NCBI GenBank assembly: GCA_037443085.1
Contig: JBBIPA010000004.1
Span: forward strand, 1-64,000
Reading direction: 5' to 3'
Origin: JBBIPA01 sp037443085
Lineage (GTDB): Bacteria; Chloroflexota; Dehalococcoidia; GIF9; UBA5629
DNA length: 64,000 nucleotides
A model generated the notes under the pieces. The model searched no databases, was not told where the DNA came from, and worked only from the letters and a program-made list of their open reading frames with translations. Numbering within the stretch: position 1 is the first letter of the stretch; the number at the start of each line of letters is the position of its first letter. The position numbers were made by a program, and so were the translations under genes. Shown here piece by piece: positions 8,259-15,801 of the stretch.

Positions 8259-9566
8259 CTACTTCAAAAATCCTTCATACCGACGCATGGTTAGCTGCGC
8301 CTCTATTTGCTTCATGGTATCTAAAGCCACGCCAACTACGATGAGTATACCAGTGCTGGACAGGGTCATCGCCGCAACGCCGGTTAACTGCTGGGCAAAG
8401 AACGGCATTATCGCCACAATAGCCAGGAAGAGTGCCCCACCCCAGGTGATATGATTAATAACTTTGCTAAGATACTCTGTTGTCGGCTTGCCTGGACGCA
8501 CACCGGGAATAAAACCACCCTGCCGTTGCAACGTCTGTGCCAGATTCATCTGCTCAAATATCACCATGGTATAGAAGAAAGCAAAGGCAACTACCAGCAC
8601 GAAGTAAAATACCCAGTAAAACAACCCTATAGGCAGCGCAGTATTAGGGCTGAACCAGTCCACAATGGCATTGGCAATATTCGGCTCCTGGGGATTGACA
8701 AAATAGCTGGCGATTGTTGATGGGAAAATCATCAGTGACATAGCAAATATCAGCGGTATCATGCCAGCGGAGTTAACCCGCAGAGGAACATATGTCGAAC
8801 CCGCCTGCCGATACATGCGGGCACCACGGAATGCGGTCTTGGCATACTGGACAGGAATACGCCGATGTCCTTCCGTAAAGATCACGATGAATACGACAAG
8901 CGCCAGAGCCAAAATGATAAATACGATAAGTCCCATCAAATGTTCCCTAGCTATATAACCCCGAAGGACCATGTCTGGCAAACCAGCGATAATACCGCCG
9001 AAGATAATAATCGAGACGCCATTACCGATGCCGCGCTCGGTAATCAGTTCGCCAAGCCATACCAGAAACACCGTACCAGCAGTCAGTGAGATAATCATGC
9101 CAAGCGTCGACAAAGCGTCAGCAGTACCGACAATACCCTGACTGCGCAGCAATGCCAGTTGGGCATAACCTTGAAGCGCTGCCAAGGGCACGGTAAGCCA
9201 GTGAGTATACTGGTTAATACGATGCCTGCCAGCATCTCCCTCCTGGGATAAAGCTCGCAGACTGGGGATTACCGGGACCAGCAACTGCATGATGATGGAA
9301 GCAGTGATGTAGGGATACACTCCCATGGCAGCTATACTGAAATTTCTCATCGCCCCACCACTGAACATGTCGAGCATGCCCAGAAGCTGGTTCTTCTCAA
9401 AGAGGTCTCGTAAGGCAGCAAGGTCTACCCCAGGCATAGGTACGTGTGCAATAAAACGAAAAACTACCAGCATGGCTATAGTGAAAAGAAGCCTTCGTCT
9501 CAGGTCTGGCAGGGAAAAGGCGTCGATCAGAGCTTGAATCAGGCGTGATCTGGATGGTTGCAGCAT
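8259..9566 (-). CDS. secY: Preprotein translocase subunit SecY
   Basis: The channel subunit of the Sec translocon in the inner membrane. The 435-residue protein has the expected ten hydrophobic segments. Recognisable elements are PMPGVDL with the plug region DMFSGGAMRNFSIAAMGVYPYITASI (about 45-90), GNGVSIIIFGGI near 180, RRIPVQYAK near 235 and the cytoplasmic loop with GFIPGVRPGKPT (about 350-361). It is followed by adk and preceded by rplO. The basic C-terminus (RRYEGFLK) is typical. Confidence 0.97.
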   Translation of the reverse strand: MLQPSRSRLIQALIDAFSLPDLRRRLLFTIAMLVVFRFIAHVPMPGVDLAALRDLFEKNQLLGMLDMFSGGAMRNFSIAAMGVYPYITASIIMQLLVPVIPSLRALSQEGDAGRHRINQYTHWLTVPLAALQGYAQLALLRSQGIVGTADALSTLGMIISLTAGTVFLVWLGELITERGIGNGVSIIIFGGIIAGLPDMVLRGYIAREHLMGLIVFIILALALVVFIVIFTEGHRRIPVQYAKTAFRGARMYRQAGSTYVPLRVNSAGMIPLIFAMSLMIFPSTIASYFVNPQEPNIANAIVDWFSPNTALPIGLFYWVFYFVLVVAFAFFYTMVIFEQMNLAQTLQRQGGFIPGVRPGKPTTEYLSKVINHITWGGALFLAIVAIMPFFAQQLTGVAAMTLSSTGILIVVGVALDTMKQIEAQLTMRRYEGFLK

Positions 9567-9568
9567 GG

Positions 9569-10030
9569 TTAAATCCCCTCAGCCCTCCCACCAGCCGCCT
9601 CGATCTTCGACTTGGCTGTTGCGGAAAATCTGTTTGCTTTCACCACGAGCGGGCGATCAATCTCGCCATCTCCCAGTATTTTTACCGGCTGCTGCACAGA
9701 TGTAATAAGTCCAGCTTCAAGCAACGCTTGCGGCGTCACTTCAGCATTAGCATCAAATACGTTCAACTTGCCTATGTTAACAACATTATATTCAGTTCGG
9801 AAAATATTAAAGAACCCTCTTTTGTGAGGTAAACGCTTAATCAGAGGCAACTGCCCGCCTTCAAAGCCGAGTCGCGTGCCGCCACCAGCGCGTGATTTCT
9901 GCCCCTTCAAGCCTCGGCCTGAGTACGTGCCATGCCCGCTGCCATCGCCGCGACCAACGCGCTTCCGGCTATGCTTGGCGCCAGACGCAGGCTTTACAGT
10001 ATGATGTCCTAACAGATTATTTCTTTCCAT
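9569..10030 (-). CDS. rplO: 50S ribosomal protein L15 (uL15)
   Basis: The frame is open from a TTG at 10045, but the ATG at 10030 (MERNNLLGHHTVKPASGAKH) aligns better with known L15 starts and gives 153 residues. The glycine- and basic-rich N-terminal half (KRVGRGDGSGHGTYSGRGLKGQKSRAGG) is the hallmark extended region that threads into 23S rRNA, followed by the globular domain with RLPHKRGF. The start overlaps the rpmD stop by 14 bases, implying translational coupling. It precedes secY. Confidence 0.93.
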   Translation of the reverse strand: MERNNLLGHHTVKPASGAKHSRKRVGRGDGSGHGTYSGRGLKGQKSRAGGGTRLGFEGGQLPLIKRLPHKRGFFNIFRTEYNVVNIGKLNVFDANAEVTPQALLEAGLITSVQQPVKILGDGEIDRPLVVKANRFSATAKSKIEAAGGRAEGI

Positions 10031-10211
10031 CGTTAACCACTTCAAATTTCACTAAATGATTCACCTTGGCTACCATACCCCTTATACTGGGAGTATCTTC
10101 ATGCTCTACCACTTGATTCAGGCGGTGAAAACCCAGCGCCTTCACTGTCCGTCGCTGTTCATCAGGATAGCCGATATCGCTCTTTATCCAGGTAATCCGC
10201 AATTTAGCCAC
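10017..10211 (-). CDS. rpmD: 50S ribosomal protein L30 (uL30)
   Basis: The start chosen is a GTG at 10211, overlapping the rpsE stop by eight bases and preceded by a GAGG; the longer upstream frame lies inside rpsE. The 64-residue product (MAKLRITWIKSDIGYP) has the L30 core with RRTVKALGF and the motif VVEHEDTPSIRGMV. Its position between rpsE and rplO is canonical. Start choice is the only uncertainty. Confidence 0.93.
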   Translation of the reverse strand: MAKLRITWIKSDIGYPDEQRRTVKALGFHRLNQVVEHEDTPSIRGMVAKVNHLVKFEVVNDGKK

Positions 10212-10746
10212 CGGCCTCAACCCCCTTAATCTCAATGCCGGCTTTCCGTTTCGCCACGACTTCTTTGGGGTCGCGGAGGCTGGCTAATGCTAATAATGTT
10301 GCCCTGACCACGTTAATGGAATTAGCACTGCCCAAGGATTTGGTGAGCACATCTTTAACGCCGACCGCCTCGAGCACTGCTCGCACGCCGCCGCCAGCAA
10401 TGACACCGGTGCCCGGTGATGCTGGTTTAAGCAGGACTTTAGCCGAGCCGTATTTAGCCGTTATCTCATGGGCTATGGTATTACCAGCCAATTTCACCTC
10501 GATGAGATTCTTTCTGGCGACCACGCCAGCCTTGTGAATAGCTTCAGGTACTTCCCTCGCCTTGCCTAAACCCATTCCCGCATGCCCCTTGCCATCGCCA
10601 ACCACTACCAAAGCTCTGAAATGAAGCTGTTTGCCTCCCTTGACCACCTTGGCCACCCGGGAAAGGGATACCAGCCGTTCACTCAAGTCCAGTTCACTGG
10701 CATCTATTTTAGATTGCTTTCCTATTACTCTGGTTATCGCTTTCAT
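10204..10746 (-). CDS. rpsE: 30S ribosomal protein S5 (uS5)
   Basis: A 180-residue S5, a component of the mRNA-entry and decoding region. The N-terminal double-stranded-RNA-binding-like domain contains VKGGKQLHFRALVVVGDGKGHAGMG-type residues (about 36-60), and the C-terminal domain has the glycine-rich GTGVIAGGGVRAVLE stretch (about 113-127) and DVLTKSLGS. The N-terminus is about 20 residues longer than the minimal form. Genes rplR and rpmD flank it in normal spc order. Confidence 0.97.
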   Translation of the reverse strand: MKAITRVIGKQSKIDASELDLSERLVSLSRVAKVVKGGKQLHFRALVVVGDGKGHAGMGLGKAREVPEAIHKAGVVARKNLIEVKLAGNTIAHEITAKYGSAKVLLKPASPGTGVIAGGGVRAVLEAVGVKDVLTKSLGSANSINVVRATLLALASLRDPKEVVAKRKAGIEIKGVEAGG

Positions 10747-10755
10747 ATTCCAACC

Positions 10756-11121
10756 TCAAAACTCAAGTCCAGCTTTCCGTGCAGCTTCAGCCAGAGCCTT
10801 AACACGGCCATGATACTGATAACCACCACGGTCAAAAACTACCTGTTTAATGCCTTTGCTCAAAGCACGTTGCGCTGCCAGAGAACCTACCAGTTCCGCA
10901 CTCTCTGCCTTCTTCTTCTCAGCAGCCTTTTCCTTCACTTCCGGGTCCAGATCACTGGCTGCCGCCAGAGTCTGACCGACGGAGTCGTCTATCACCTGGG
11001 CATAAATATGACTCGAACTCCGAAAAACGCAAAATCTGGGTCTTGCCGCCGTGCCGCTCACCGTTTTTCTTACTCTGGCATGCCGCCGCTGTCTTGCCAA
11101 ACGAGCACTAGTCTTCGCCAT
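10756..11121 (-). CDS. rplR: 50S ribosomal protein L18 (uL18)
   Basis: The 121-residue 5S-rRNA-binding protein shows RHARVRKKVSGTAARPR-type N-terminal basic residues (about 13-29), then the FRSSSHIYAQVIDD segment, and ends with the conserved FDRGGYQYHGRVKALAEAAR element near 95-114. Lysines and alanines dominate the linker around residues 60-75. It sits between rplF and rpsE. Confidence 0.96.
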   Translation of the reverse strand: MAKTSARLARQRRHARVRKTVSGTAARPRFCVFRSSSHIYAQVIDDSVGQTLAAASDLDPEVKEKAAEKKKAESAELVGSLAAQRALSKGIKQVVFDRGGYQYHGRVKALAEAARKAGLEF

Positions 11122-11143
11122 TAGTATTCTTTAATCTCCATTA

Positions 11144-11695
11144 TTATTTCTTGAATGCAGCTTTGCCCGCCTTGCCCGGCTTTAATCTAACTCTCTCGTT
11201 GGCATACTTAACACCCTTGCCCTTATAGGAATCAGTAGGCCTGAGAGCGCGAATCCTGGCTGCTGTCTGCCCCACCAGTTCTCTATCAATACCACTCACA
11301 ATGATTTTATTGTTGCCTTCTACCGCCAGACTTATGCCCAGTGGCGCTGCAAAAGCCACCGGATGACAAAAACCGATCTGCAGCGTGATGCCGCCATCGC
11401 CTTTCTGAGCTCTGTAGCCAACACCGCTCAACTCCAGAACCTTTTCAAATCCTTTGGTAACTCCATCCACCATATTGGCGACAAGCGTTCTGGTCAAACC
11501 ATGTAAAGCACGATGGGGACCATCATCACTGGGCCTGGTCACTATCAGGTTATCACCCTCCAATTTAACCGAAATATCCGGGTGCAGGGAACGGGACAGC
11601 TTGCCCTTGCTGCCTTCCACAGTAATGTTATTCCCTTCTATTTTTACCTTGACACCCGAAGGTACCGCTATGGGAACTAATCCTATTCGTGACAC
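11144..11695 (-). CDS. rplF: 50S ribosomal protein L6 (uL6)
   Basis: A 183-residue L6 with two repeated domains. The N-terminus SRIGLVPIAVPSGVKV is typical, and the second domain carries the signature near the C-terminus (IRALRPTDSYKGKGVKYANE, about 147-166), where family members read P-x-P-Y-K-G-K-G. A proline-to-threonine type change (RPTDSYKGKG) is within normal variation. L6 stabilises the sarcin-ricin loop region. It follows rpsH. Confidence 0.97.
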   Translation of the reverse strand: MSRIGLVPIAVPSGVKVKIEGNNITVEGSKGKLSRSLHPDISVKLEGDNLIVTRPSDDGPHRALHGLTRTLVANMVDGVTKGFEKVLELSGVGYRAQKGDGGITLQIGFCHPVAFAAPLGISLAVEGNNKIIVSGIDRELVGQTAARIRALRPTDSYKGKGVKYANERVRLKPGKAGKAAFKK

Positions 11696-11719
11696 TAGCT
11701 CAACCTCTGAAAATATTCA

Positions 11720-12112
11720 TTACCAAACATAGCACATCAATTCGCCACCGATATTCTTGCTATATGCCTCGTGTCCTACCATCAAACCCTTCGACGTCGA
11801 CAGCACGGTGATGCCCAGGCCTCCGTACACACGAGGAATTTCACCACGCCCCACATACACCCTGAGTCCGGGTTTGCTTACTCTCTCCAACCCCAGAATG
11901 GCTGGCCGATTATCTACATACTTTAAAACGATTTTGATCACCCGATGCGAGCCATCTTTCAATACTGAGTAATCCGTAATATAGCCCTCGTCCTTAAGAA
12001 TCTTGGCGAGGGACAGCTTTGTCTTCGACAGCGGCACCTGCACACTATCATGATGCGCCAAAATGGCATTACGTATTCTAGTTAACATATCAGCAATTGG
12101 ATCACTCACCAT
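11720..12112 (-). CDS. rpsH: 30S ribosomal protein S8 (uS8)
   Basis: The start is set at ATG 12112 (MVSDPIADMLTRIRNA) because that is the family N-terminus and a GGAGAG lies about ten bases upstream; a GTG at 12127 would add five residues. The 130-residue product contains the C-terminal motif RVYGGLGITVLSTSKGLM that binds 16S rRNA helix 21. In E. coli S8 is the translational repressor of the spc operon; whether that holds here cannot be seen. Neighbours are rpsZ and rplF. Confidence 0.95.
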   Translation of the reverse strand: MVSDPIADMLTRIRNAILAHHDSVQVPLSKTKLSLAKILKDEGYITDYSVLKDGSHRVIKIVLKYVDNRPAILGLERVSKPGLRVYVGRGEIPRVYGGLGITVLSTSKGLMVGHEAYSKNIGGELMCYVW

Positions 12113-12134
12113 TACAGTACTCTCCACTTTTCAA

Positions 12135-12320
12135 TTACCAGCTAGATTTTCTCACGCCCGGGATCTGACCATTTAGTGCCAGTTTCCGGAAACAAATACG
12201 GCACAAGCCAAACTTGCGGATATAGGCACGCGGCCTGCCGCACAGTTTACAGCGGTTATGCTGCTGCACCCGGTATTTGGGAGGGCGTTGCGACTTCAAT
12301 ACTTTACATAATTTTGCCAT
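12135..12320 (-). CDS. rpsZ: 30S ribosomal protein S14 type Z (uS14), zinc-binding
   Basis: This short (61-residue) S14 has the two zinc-binding pairs C-x2-C at residues 24/27 (CKLCGRPRAY) and about 40/43 (CRICFRKLA), the mark of the zinc-containing short type Z rather than the ~100-residue type. The C-terminus IPGVRKSSW is conserved. The position between rplE and rpsH is standard. It may equally be labelled rpsN. Confidence 0.95.
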   Translation of the reverse strand: MAKLCKVLKSQRPPKYRVQQHNRCKLCGRPRAYIRKFGLCRICFRKLALNGQIPGVRKSSW

Positions 12321-12336
12321 GTGTTACTCCAGCCTG

Positions 12337-12879
12337 CTAATTCTTCCGGAAAGGCATGCCCATAGACCTCAATAGTTCTCTGCCTTCCTCATCAGTAGTT
12401 GCCGTGGTCACAATGACTATTTCCAGGCCTCGCAGCTTTTCCACTTTGTCATACTCAATCTCGGGGAACACCACCTGCTCTCGCATTCCCAGGGTGTAAT
12501 TACCCTGACCATCAAAGGCATCCGGTGATATGCCCTGAAAATCGCGTATGCGGGGTAGCACAATGCTGACCAGTTTATCAAAGAATTCATACATGCGCTG
12601 ACCTCTCAGGGTAACCATGATTCCTATCGGCAAACCTGGTCTCAGCTTAAACGCAGCAATCGCTTTCTTAGCTCGGGTTACCACCGGGTGTTGCCCGGCG
12701 ATAGCAGTTAAATCCTTCTCGGCGGATTCCATAGCCTTAGCATTTGTTATCGCCTCGCCCAAGCCTATGTTCAAAACAATCTTGCTAAGCTTTGGCACCT
12801 GCATCACATTCTTGTACCCGAACTTCGTTTTCAGCTCCGGCACAGTCTTCTTTAGATAGAGTTCCTTTAATCTAGACAT
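12337..12879 (-). CDS. rplE: 50S ribosomal protein L5 (uL5)
   Basis: A 180-residue 5S-rRNA-binding L5. It contains the signature near residues 57-75 (GQHPVVTRAKKAIAAFKLRPG), followed by GIMVTLRGQRMYEFFDKLVSIVLPRIRDF-type residues and the DFQGI ... GNYTLGMREQVVFPEI region. The C-terminus SMGMPFRKN is typical. It follows rplX in the normal spc-operon order. Confidence 0.97.
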   Translation of the reverse strand: MSRLKELYLKKTVPELKTKFGYKNVMQVPKLSKIVLNIGLGEAITNAKAMESAEKDLTAIAGQHPVVTRAKKAIAAFKLRPGLPIGIMVTLRGQRMYEFFDKLVSIVLPRIRDFQGISPDAFDGQGNYTLGMREQVVFPEIEYDKVEKLRGLEIVIVTTATTDEEGRELLRSMGMPFRKN

Positions 12880-12893
12880 CTGTCACCAGCACC

Positions 12894-13205
12894 TTAATCG
12901 ATTACTTCAGAGCAAGCGCGGCACACCCGTGCCTTCCTGCCGTCCTCGAGAAAACGAAGACCGACTCGAGCCGGTTTGCCACATTTGCTGCAAACAAGCA
13001 TCACCTTGGAGACATGAAGAGGCGATTCCAGCTGAATAATGCCAGCCTGTCTTGCCTGGCCTTTCGTTCTGGAATGGCGCTTAATCATGTTCAAGCCTTC
13101 CACTATTACCTTGTCCTCTTTGGGCAAAGCCTTCCGCACCTTACCCTTTTTTCCTCTGTCCTTACCAGCAATGACCAGGACAGTATCGTTCTTTCTAATC
13201 TTCAT
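12894..13205 (-). CDS. rplX: 50S ribosomal protein L24 (uL24) with C-terminal CxxC pairs
   Basis: The start is placed at the ATG two bases after the rplN stop (MKIRKNDTVLVIAGKD), giving 103 residues; the longer frame reads into rplN. The N-terminal KOW motif (VIAGKDRGKKGKVRK) is followed by VEGLNMIKRH. The C-terminal 33 residues carry two C-x2-C pairs (VCSKCGKP ... VCRACSEV), which could form a zinc ribbon. L24 initiates 50S assembly. Some bacterial L24 proteins have such cysteines, but E. coli L24 does not. Confidence 0.95.
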   Translation of the reverse strand: MKIRKNDTVLVIAGKDRGKKGKVRKALPKEDKVIVEGLNMIKRHSRTKGQARQAGIIQLESPLHVSKVMLVCSKCGKPARVGLRFLEDGRKARVCRACSEVID

Positions 13206-13206
13206 C

Positions 13207-13575
13207 CTACAGTACCTCTGGAGCCAACGATACAATCTTCATAAAATTCTTTTCCCGGAGTTCCCTGGCTACCGGACCAAATATGCGTGTGCCTTTGGGA
13301 TTATCCTTCTCATCCAAAATAACTGCTGCATTCTCGTCAAATCTGACAAAGGTGCCATCCTCCCGATGGTACGGTCTGGTAATTCGGACTACCACAGCTT
13401 TCAGCACATCACCTTCTTTTACCATGCCACCGGGTATAGCCCGCTTCACTGTAACCACGATAATGTCACCTATGCTAGCGTATTTTCGCCCGCTGCCGCC
13501 AAGCACCCTGATGCACATGACCTGCCTGGCGCCGGTATTATCAGCTACTTTGAGTCTGGTAAATGACTGAATCAC
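13207..13575 (-). CDS. rplN: 50S ribosomal protein L14 (uL14)
   Basis: The 122-residue L14 is complete and strongly conserved: MIQSFTRLKVADNTGARQVMCIRVLGG at the start, GDVLKAVVVRTR-like centre (KEGDVLKAVVVRI) and FGPVARELREKNFMKIVSLAPEVL at the end. L14 forms an intersubunit bridge with 16S rRNA. It starts one base after the rpsQ stop and ends just before rplX. Confidence 0.97.
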   Translation of the reverse strand: MIQSFTRLKVADNTGARQVMCIRVLGGSGRKYASIGDIIVVTVKRAIPGGMVKEGDVLKAVVVRITRPYHREDGTFVRFDENAAVILDEKDNPKGTRIFGPVARELREKNFMKIVSLAPEVL

Positions 13576-13576
13576 G

Positions 13577-13879
13577 TTATGCTACCCCTGAATTTACATC
13601 AGCAATTTCTGCTGGCTGCACCTCAGCTCTTTCCTTCTTTCTCACTATCTCTTCCACCCGCCACCGCTTGTCTCTCGACAGAGGACGGGTTTCCACGATT
13701 CTCACAGTGTCACCGATGCCACACTCATTCTTGGCATCATGCGCCTTAAATGTAGCCCGGTGGCGCACCACCTTTCCATAAGCCGGATGATGGCGCAATG
13801 TCTCTACCAAGACGACTACCGTCTTGTCCATTTTATTGCTAGTTACGGTGCCTGTTCTAACCTTTCTTTTCTTTTCCAT
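13577..13879 (-). CDS. rpsQ: 30S ribosomal protein S17 (uS17)
   Basis: A 100-residue S17 with the OB-fold pattern: RTGTVTSNKMDKTVVVLVE at the N-terminus and the C-terminal signature GDTVRIVETRPLSRDKRWRV (about residues 57-76). About 20 residues extend beyond the usual end with a charged, glutamate-rich tail. Its start lies 23 bases inside the rpmC 3' end, a coupling arrangement seen in compact S10 operons. Confidence 0.96.
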   Translation of the reverse strand: MEKKRKVRTGTVTSNKMDKTVVVLVETLRHHPAYGKVVRHRATFKAHDAKNECGIGDTVRIVETRPLSRDKRWRVEEIVRKKERAEVQPAEIADVNSGVA

Positions 13880-14081
13880 GGGCTGATCCTATGCCTAGCT
13901 CCCTCTCTCTTATTACCGTTTTCATTCGGGCTATTCTTTTCTTAACCTTGGGAATTTCCCTGTGGTTAGCCAATTGTCTGGTAGAGGCGCGAAAGCGCAG
14001 GTTGAAAAGCTCCTGATGAGCCTCTTCTAACCGTTTTTTAAGCTCCACGTCACCGAGAGCACGAATCTCATCTAGCTTCAA
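13857..14081 (-). CDS. rpmC: 50S ribosomal protein L29 (uL29)
   Basis: A 74-residue two-helix protein with the L29 signature E-L-x-L-R-F-x-x-A-x-x-Q-L (ELFNLRFRASTRQLANHREI, about 25-44) followed by KKRIARMKTVIRERE. It sits beside the tunnel exit in characterised ribosomes. It overlaps rplP upstream by 14 bases and rpsQ downstream by 23 bases. The C-terminal eight residues are a short basic extension. Confidence 0.95.
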   Translation of the reverse strand: MKLDEIRALGDVELKKRLEEAHQELFNLRFRASTRQLANHREIPKVKKRIARMKTVIRERELGIGSAHGKEKKG

Positions 14082-14508
14082 CTTTAGCCTCCCCGGAAAC
14101 TCCTTCTTTGACTATGAACTTGGTGGCAAGGGGCAATTTATGGCCAGCCAGCTGCATCGCTTCCCGTGCCATGCCTTCCTTAATGCCACTTATCTCGAAA
14201 ATCATACTGCCGGGTTTGACCACAGCCACCCAGTGGTCCGGAGCACCCTTACCACTACCCATTCTGGTTTCAGCCGGCTTCTTGGTCACTGGCTTATCCG
14301 GAAAAACGCGAATCCACATTTTCCCGCCGCGTCGCAAATAACGCACGATCACACGACGAGCAGCTTCGATCTGCCGTGCAGTAAGCCAGCACGCTTCCAT
14401 AGACTTCAATCCAAACTCACCGAAGACAATGGTGTTGCCAGATTGAGCCTTGCCCTTTCGTGACCCACGATGGGCTTTACGATACTTCACTCTCTTCGGC
14501 TGTAGCAC
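14068..14508 (-). CDS. rplP: 50S ribosomal protein L16 (uL16)
   Basis: The 146-residue protein starts at a GTG with GGAGAG six bases upstream; the GTG lies inside the end of rpsC. It has the N-terminal MLQPKRVKYRKAHRG, the FGLKSMEACWLTARQIEAARR helix, and the glycine-rich RMGSGKGAPDHWVAVVKPG loop at about 82-100. L16 organises the A-site architecture of the 50S subunit. Order rpsC-rplP-rpmC-rpsQ is canonical. Confidence 0.97.
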   Translation of the reverse strand: MLQPKRVKYRKAHRGSRKGKAQSGNTIVFGEFGLKSMEACWLTARQIEAARRVIVRYLRRGGKMWIRVFPDKPVTKKPAETRMGSGKGAPDHWVAVVKPGSMIFEISGIKEGMAREAMQLAGHKLPLATKFIVKEGVSGEAKVEAR

Positions 14509-15148
14509 TTTCTCTCCTTGTCTCAGGAATTATGTTGCCCTTGTATATCCACACTTTCACACCGATATGGCCCATCACAGTACTGGCCTCGGCAAAGCCA
14601 TAGCTGATGTCAGCACTGACCGTGTGCAAAGGTAATCGACCCTGTCGGGTAGTCTCACGACGAGCAATTTCATTACCGCCCAATCTGCCAGCACAACTTA
14701 TCCTGACTCCCTTAGCACCAGCCTGCATTGTTCTAAATGCAGCCTGCTTCATGGCACGTCTGAACGCTACCCTGCGCTGAATCTGCTCAGATACATTTTG
14801 TGCCACCAGAGCACCTTCCAACTCCGGTTGCTCTACTTCCTTAACCGATAAGCGCACCTTCTTGCCACATGCCTGCTCCAGTGCCGCTCTCAGCTCCTCA
14901 GCCCGCTGTCCCCCACGCCCAATCACCACACCTGGGCGAGATGAATACAGGGTAATGACAATCTCGTTTCCCTGACGGTCAATCTCGGTACTGGCAACGC
15001 CGCTATCTTTACACCTGACCTCAATTACTTTACGTAGCTTCAAATCTTCCTGCAAAAACTCGGTATAATGTTTCTGGTCATACCACTTCGCCAGCCAATC
15101 CTTGGTAATGCCGATTCTGAAACCGTAAGGATGAACTTTATGCCCCAA
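14477..15148 (-). CDS. rpsC: 30S ribosomal protein S3 (uS3)
   Basis: A 223-residue S3. The N-terminus MGHKVHPYGFRIGI is diagnostic; the KH domain contains VIGRGGQRAEELRAALE (about 75-91) and the C-terminal domain carries GAKGVRISCAGRLGG, REWYREGRLPLHT-type residues (TTRQGRLPLHTVSADI) and GVKVWIYKG. S3 forms part of the mRNA entry channel. The last 32 bases overlap rplP. The C-terminus is slightly acidic and short. Confidence 0.97.
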   Translation of the reverse strand: MGHKVHPYGFRIGITKDWLAKWYDQKHYTEFLQEDLKLRKVIEVRCKDSGVASTEIDRQGNEIVITLYSSRPGVVIGRGGQRAEELRAALEQACGKKVRLSVKEVEQPELEGALVAQNVSEQIQRRVAFRRAMKQAAFRTMQAGAKGVRISCAGRLGGNEIARRETTRQGRLPLHTVSADISYGFAEASTVMGHIGVKVWIYKGNIIPETRRESATAEESEVS

Positions 15149-15487
15149 TTATTTTCCCTCCTCAGAGACGGAAACTACAATATGCGTCGAGCGCTTCAGC
15201 ACAGGCGCTACCCGCCCTCTCGCCTGAGGGCGATATCGCTTGAAGGTATGTCCCTCATTAGCCAGTATCTCTACAATCTTTAGCTCAGAGGGTGCCATCT
15301 CATAATTGTTCTCAGCATTGGCCACTGCCGATTTAATCACCTTCGCTACTGCCTGAGCCGCCGGCGAAGGCACAAATTTAAGTATATTCAATGCCTCGTC
15401 AACCGGCTTGCCCCGCACCATGTCAACAATCAGCTTCACCTTGCGGGACGGTATGCCGACATCTTTCGCTATCGCCTGTACTTTCAT
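15149..15487 (-). CDS. rplV: 50S ribosomal protein L22 (uL22)
   Basis: The 112-residue L22 has SPRKVRLVVDLVRG-like residues (PSRKVKLIVDMVRGKPVDEALNIL, about 12-35), AVANAENNYEM in the middle and the tunnel-lining beta-hairpin loop with KRYRPQARGRV (about 83-93), the macrolide-relevant region. It ends exactly one base before the rpsC ATG and follows rpsS after about ten bases. Confidence 0.97.
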   Translation of the reverse strand: MKVQAIAKDVGIPSRKVKLIVDMVRGKPVDEALNILKFVPSPAAQAVAKVIKSAVANAENNYEMAPSELKIVEILANEGHTFKRYRPQARGRVAPVLKRSTHIVVSVSEEGK

Positions 15488-15497
15488 AATTTATACC

Positions 15498-15779
15498 CTA
15501 TTTCTGAGCCACAGTTACCTGGGCTTTAGTCACATGCCCCCGGAATATCCGGGTCATGGCAAACTCGCCCAGCTTATGTCCTACCATGTTCTCCGTAATG
15601 AAGATAGGCACATGGCGCCGACCATCGTGTACTGCAATGGTAAGGCCAATCATCTCAGGCATGATAGTAGAGGCGCGTGCCCATGTCTTGATTACGGTTT
15701 TCTCGCCGGAGCGATTAACCTTCTTCACCTTCTCCATTAACTTTTCATCACAATAAGGACCTTTTCTTGTTGAACGCAT
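15498..15779 (-). CDS. rpsS: 30S ribosomal protein S19 (uS19)
   Basis: A 93-residue S19. MRSTRKGPYCDEKL at the N-terminus (S-x-K-K-G-P family pattern), TWARASTIMPEMIGLTIAVHDGR in the core and the signature HKLGEFAMTRIFRGH at about 69-83. S19 sits in the 30S head. It follows rplB by about 20 bases. Sequence is ordinary. Confidence 0.97.
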   Translation of the reverse strand: MRSTRKGPYCDEKLMEKVKKVNRSGEKTVIKTWARASTIMPEMIGLTIAVHDGRRHVPIFITENMVGHKLGEFAMTRIFRGHVTKAQVTVAQK

Positions 15780-15801
15780 CCTGCTCTACCTCTTTATGTG
15801 A

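Noticed and set aside
13206..13235. N-terminal extension of rplX
   Set aside because: The extra ten residues lie inside rplN and do not resemble L24; the ATG two bases after the rplN stop fits.
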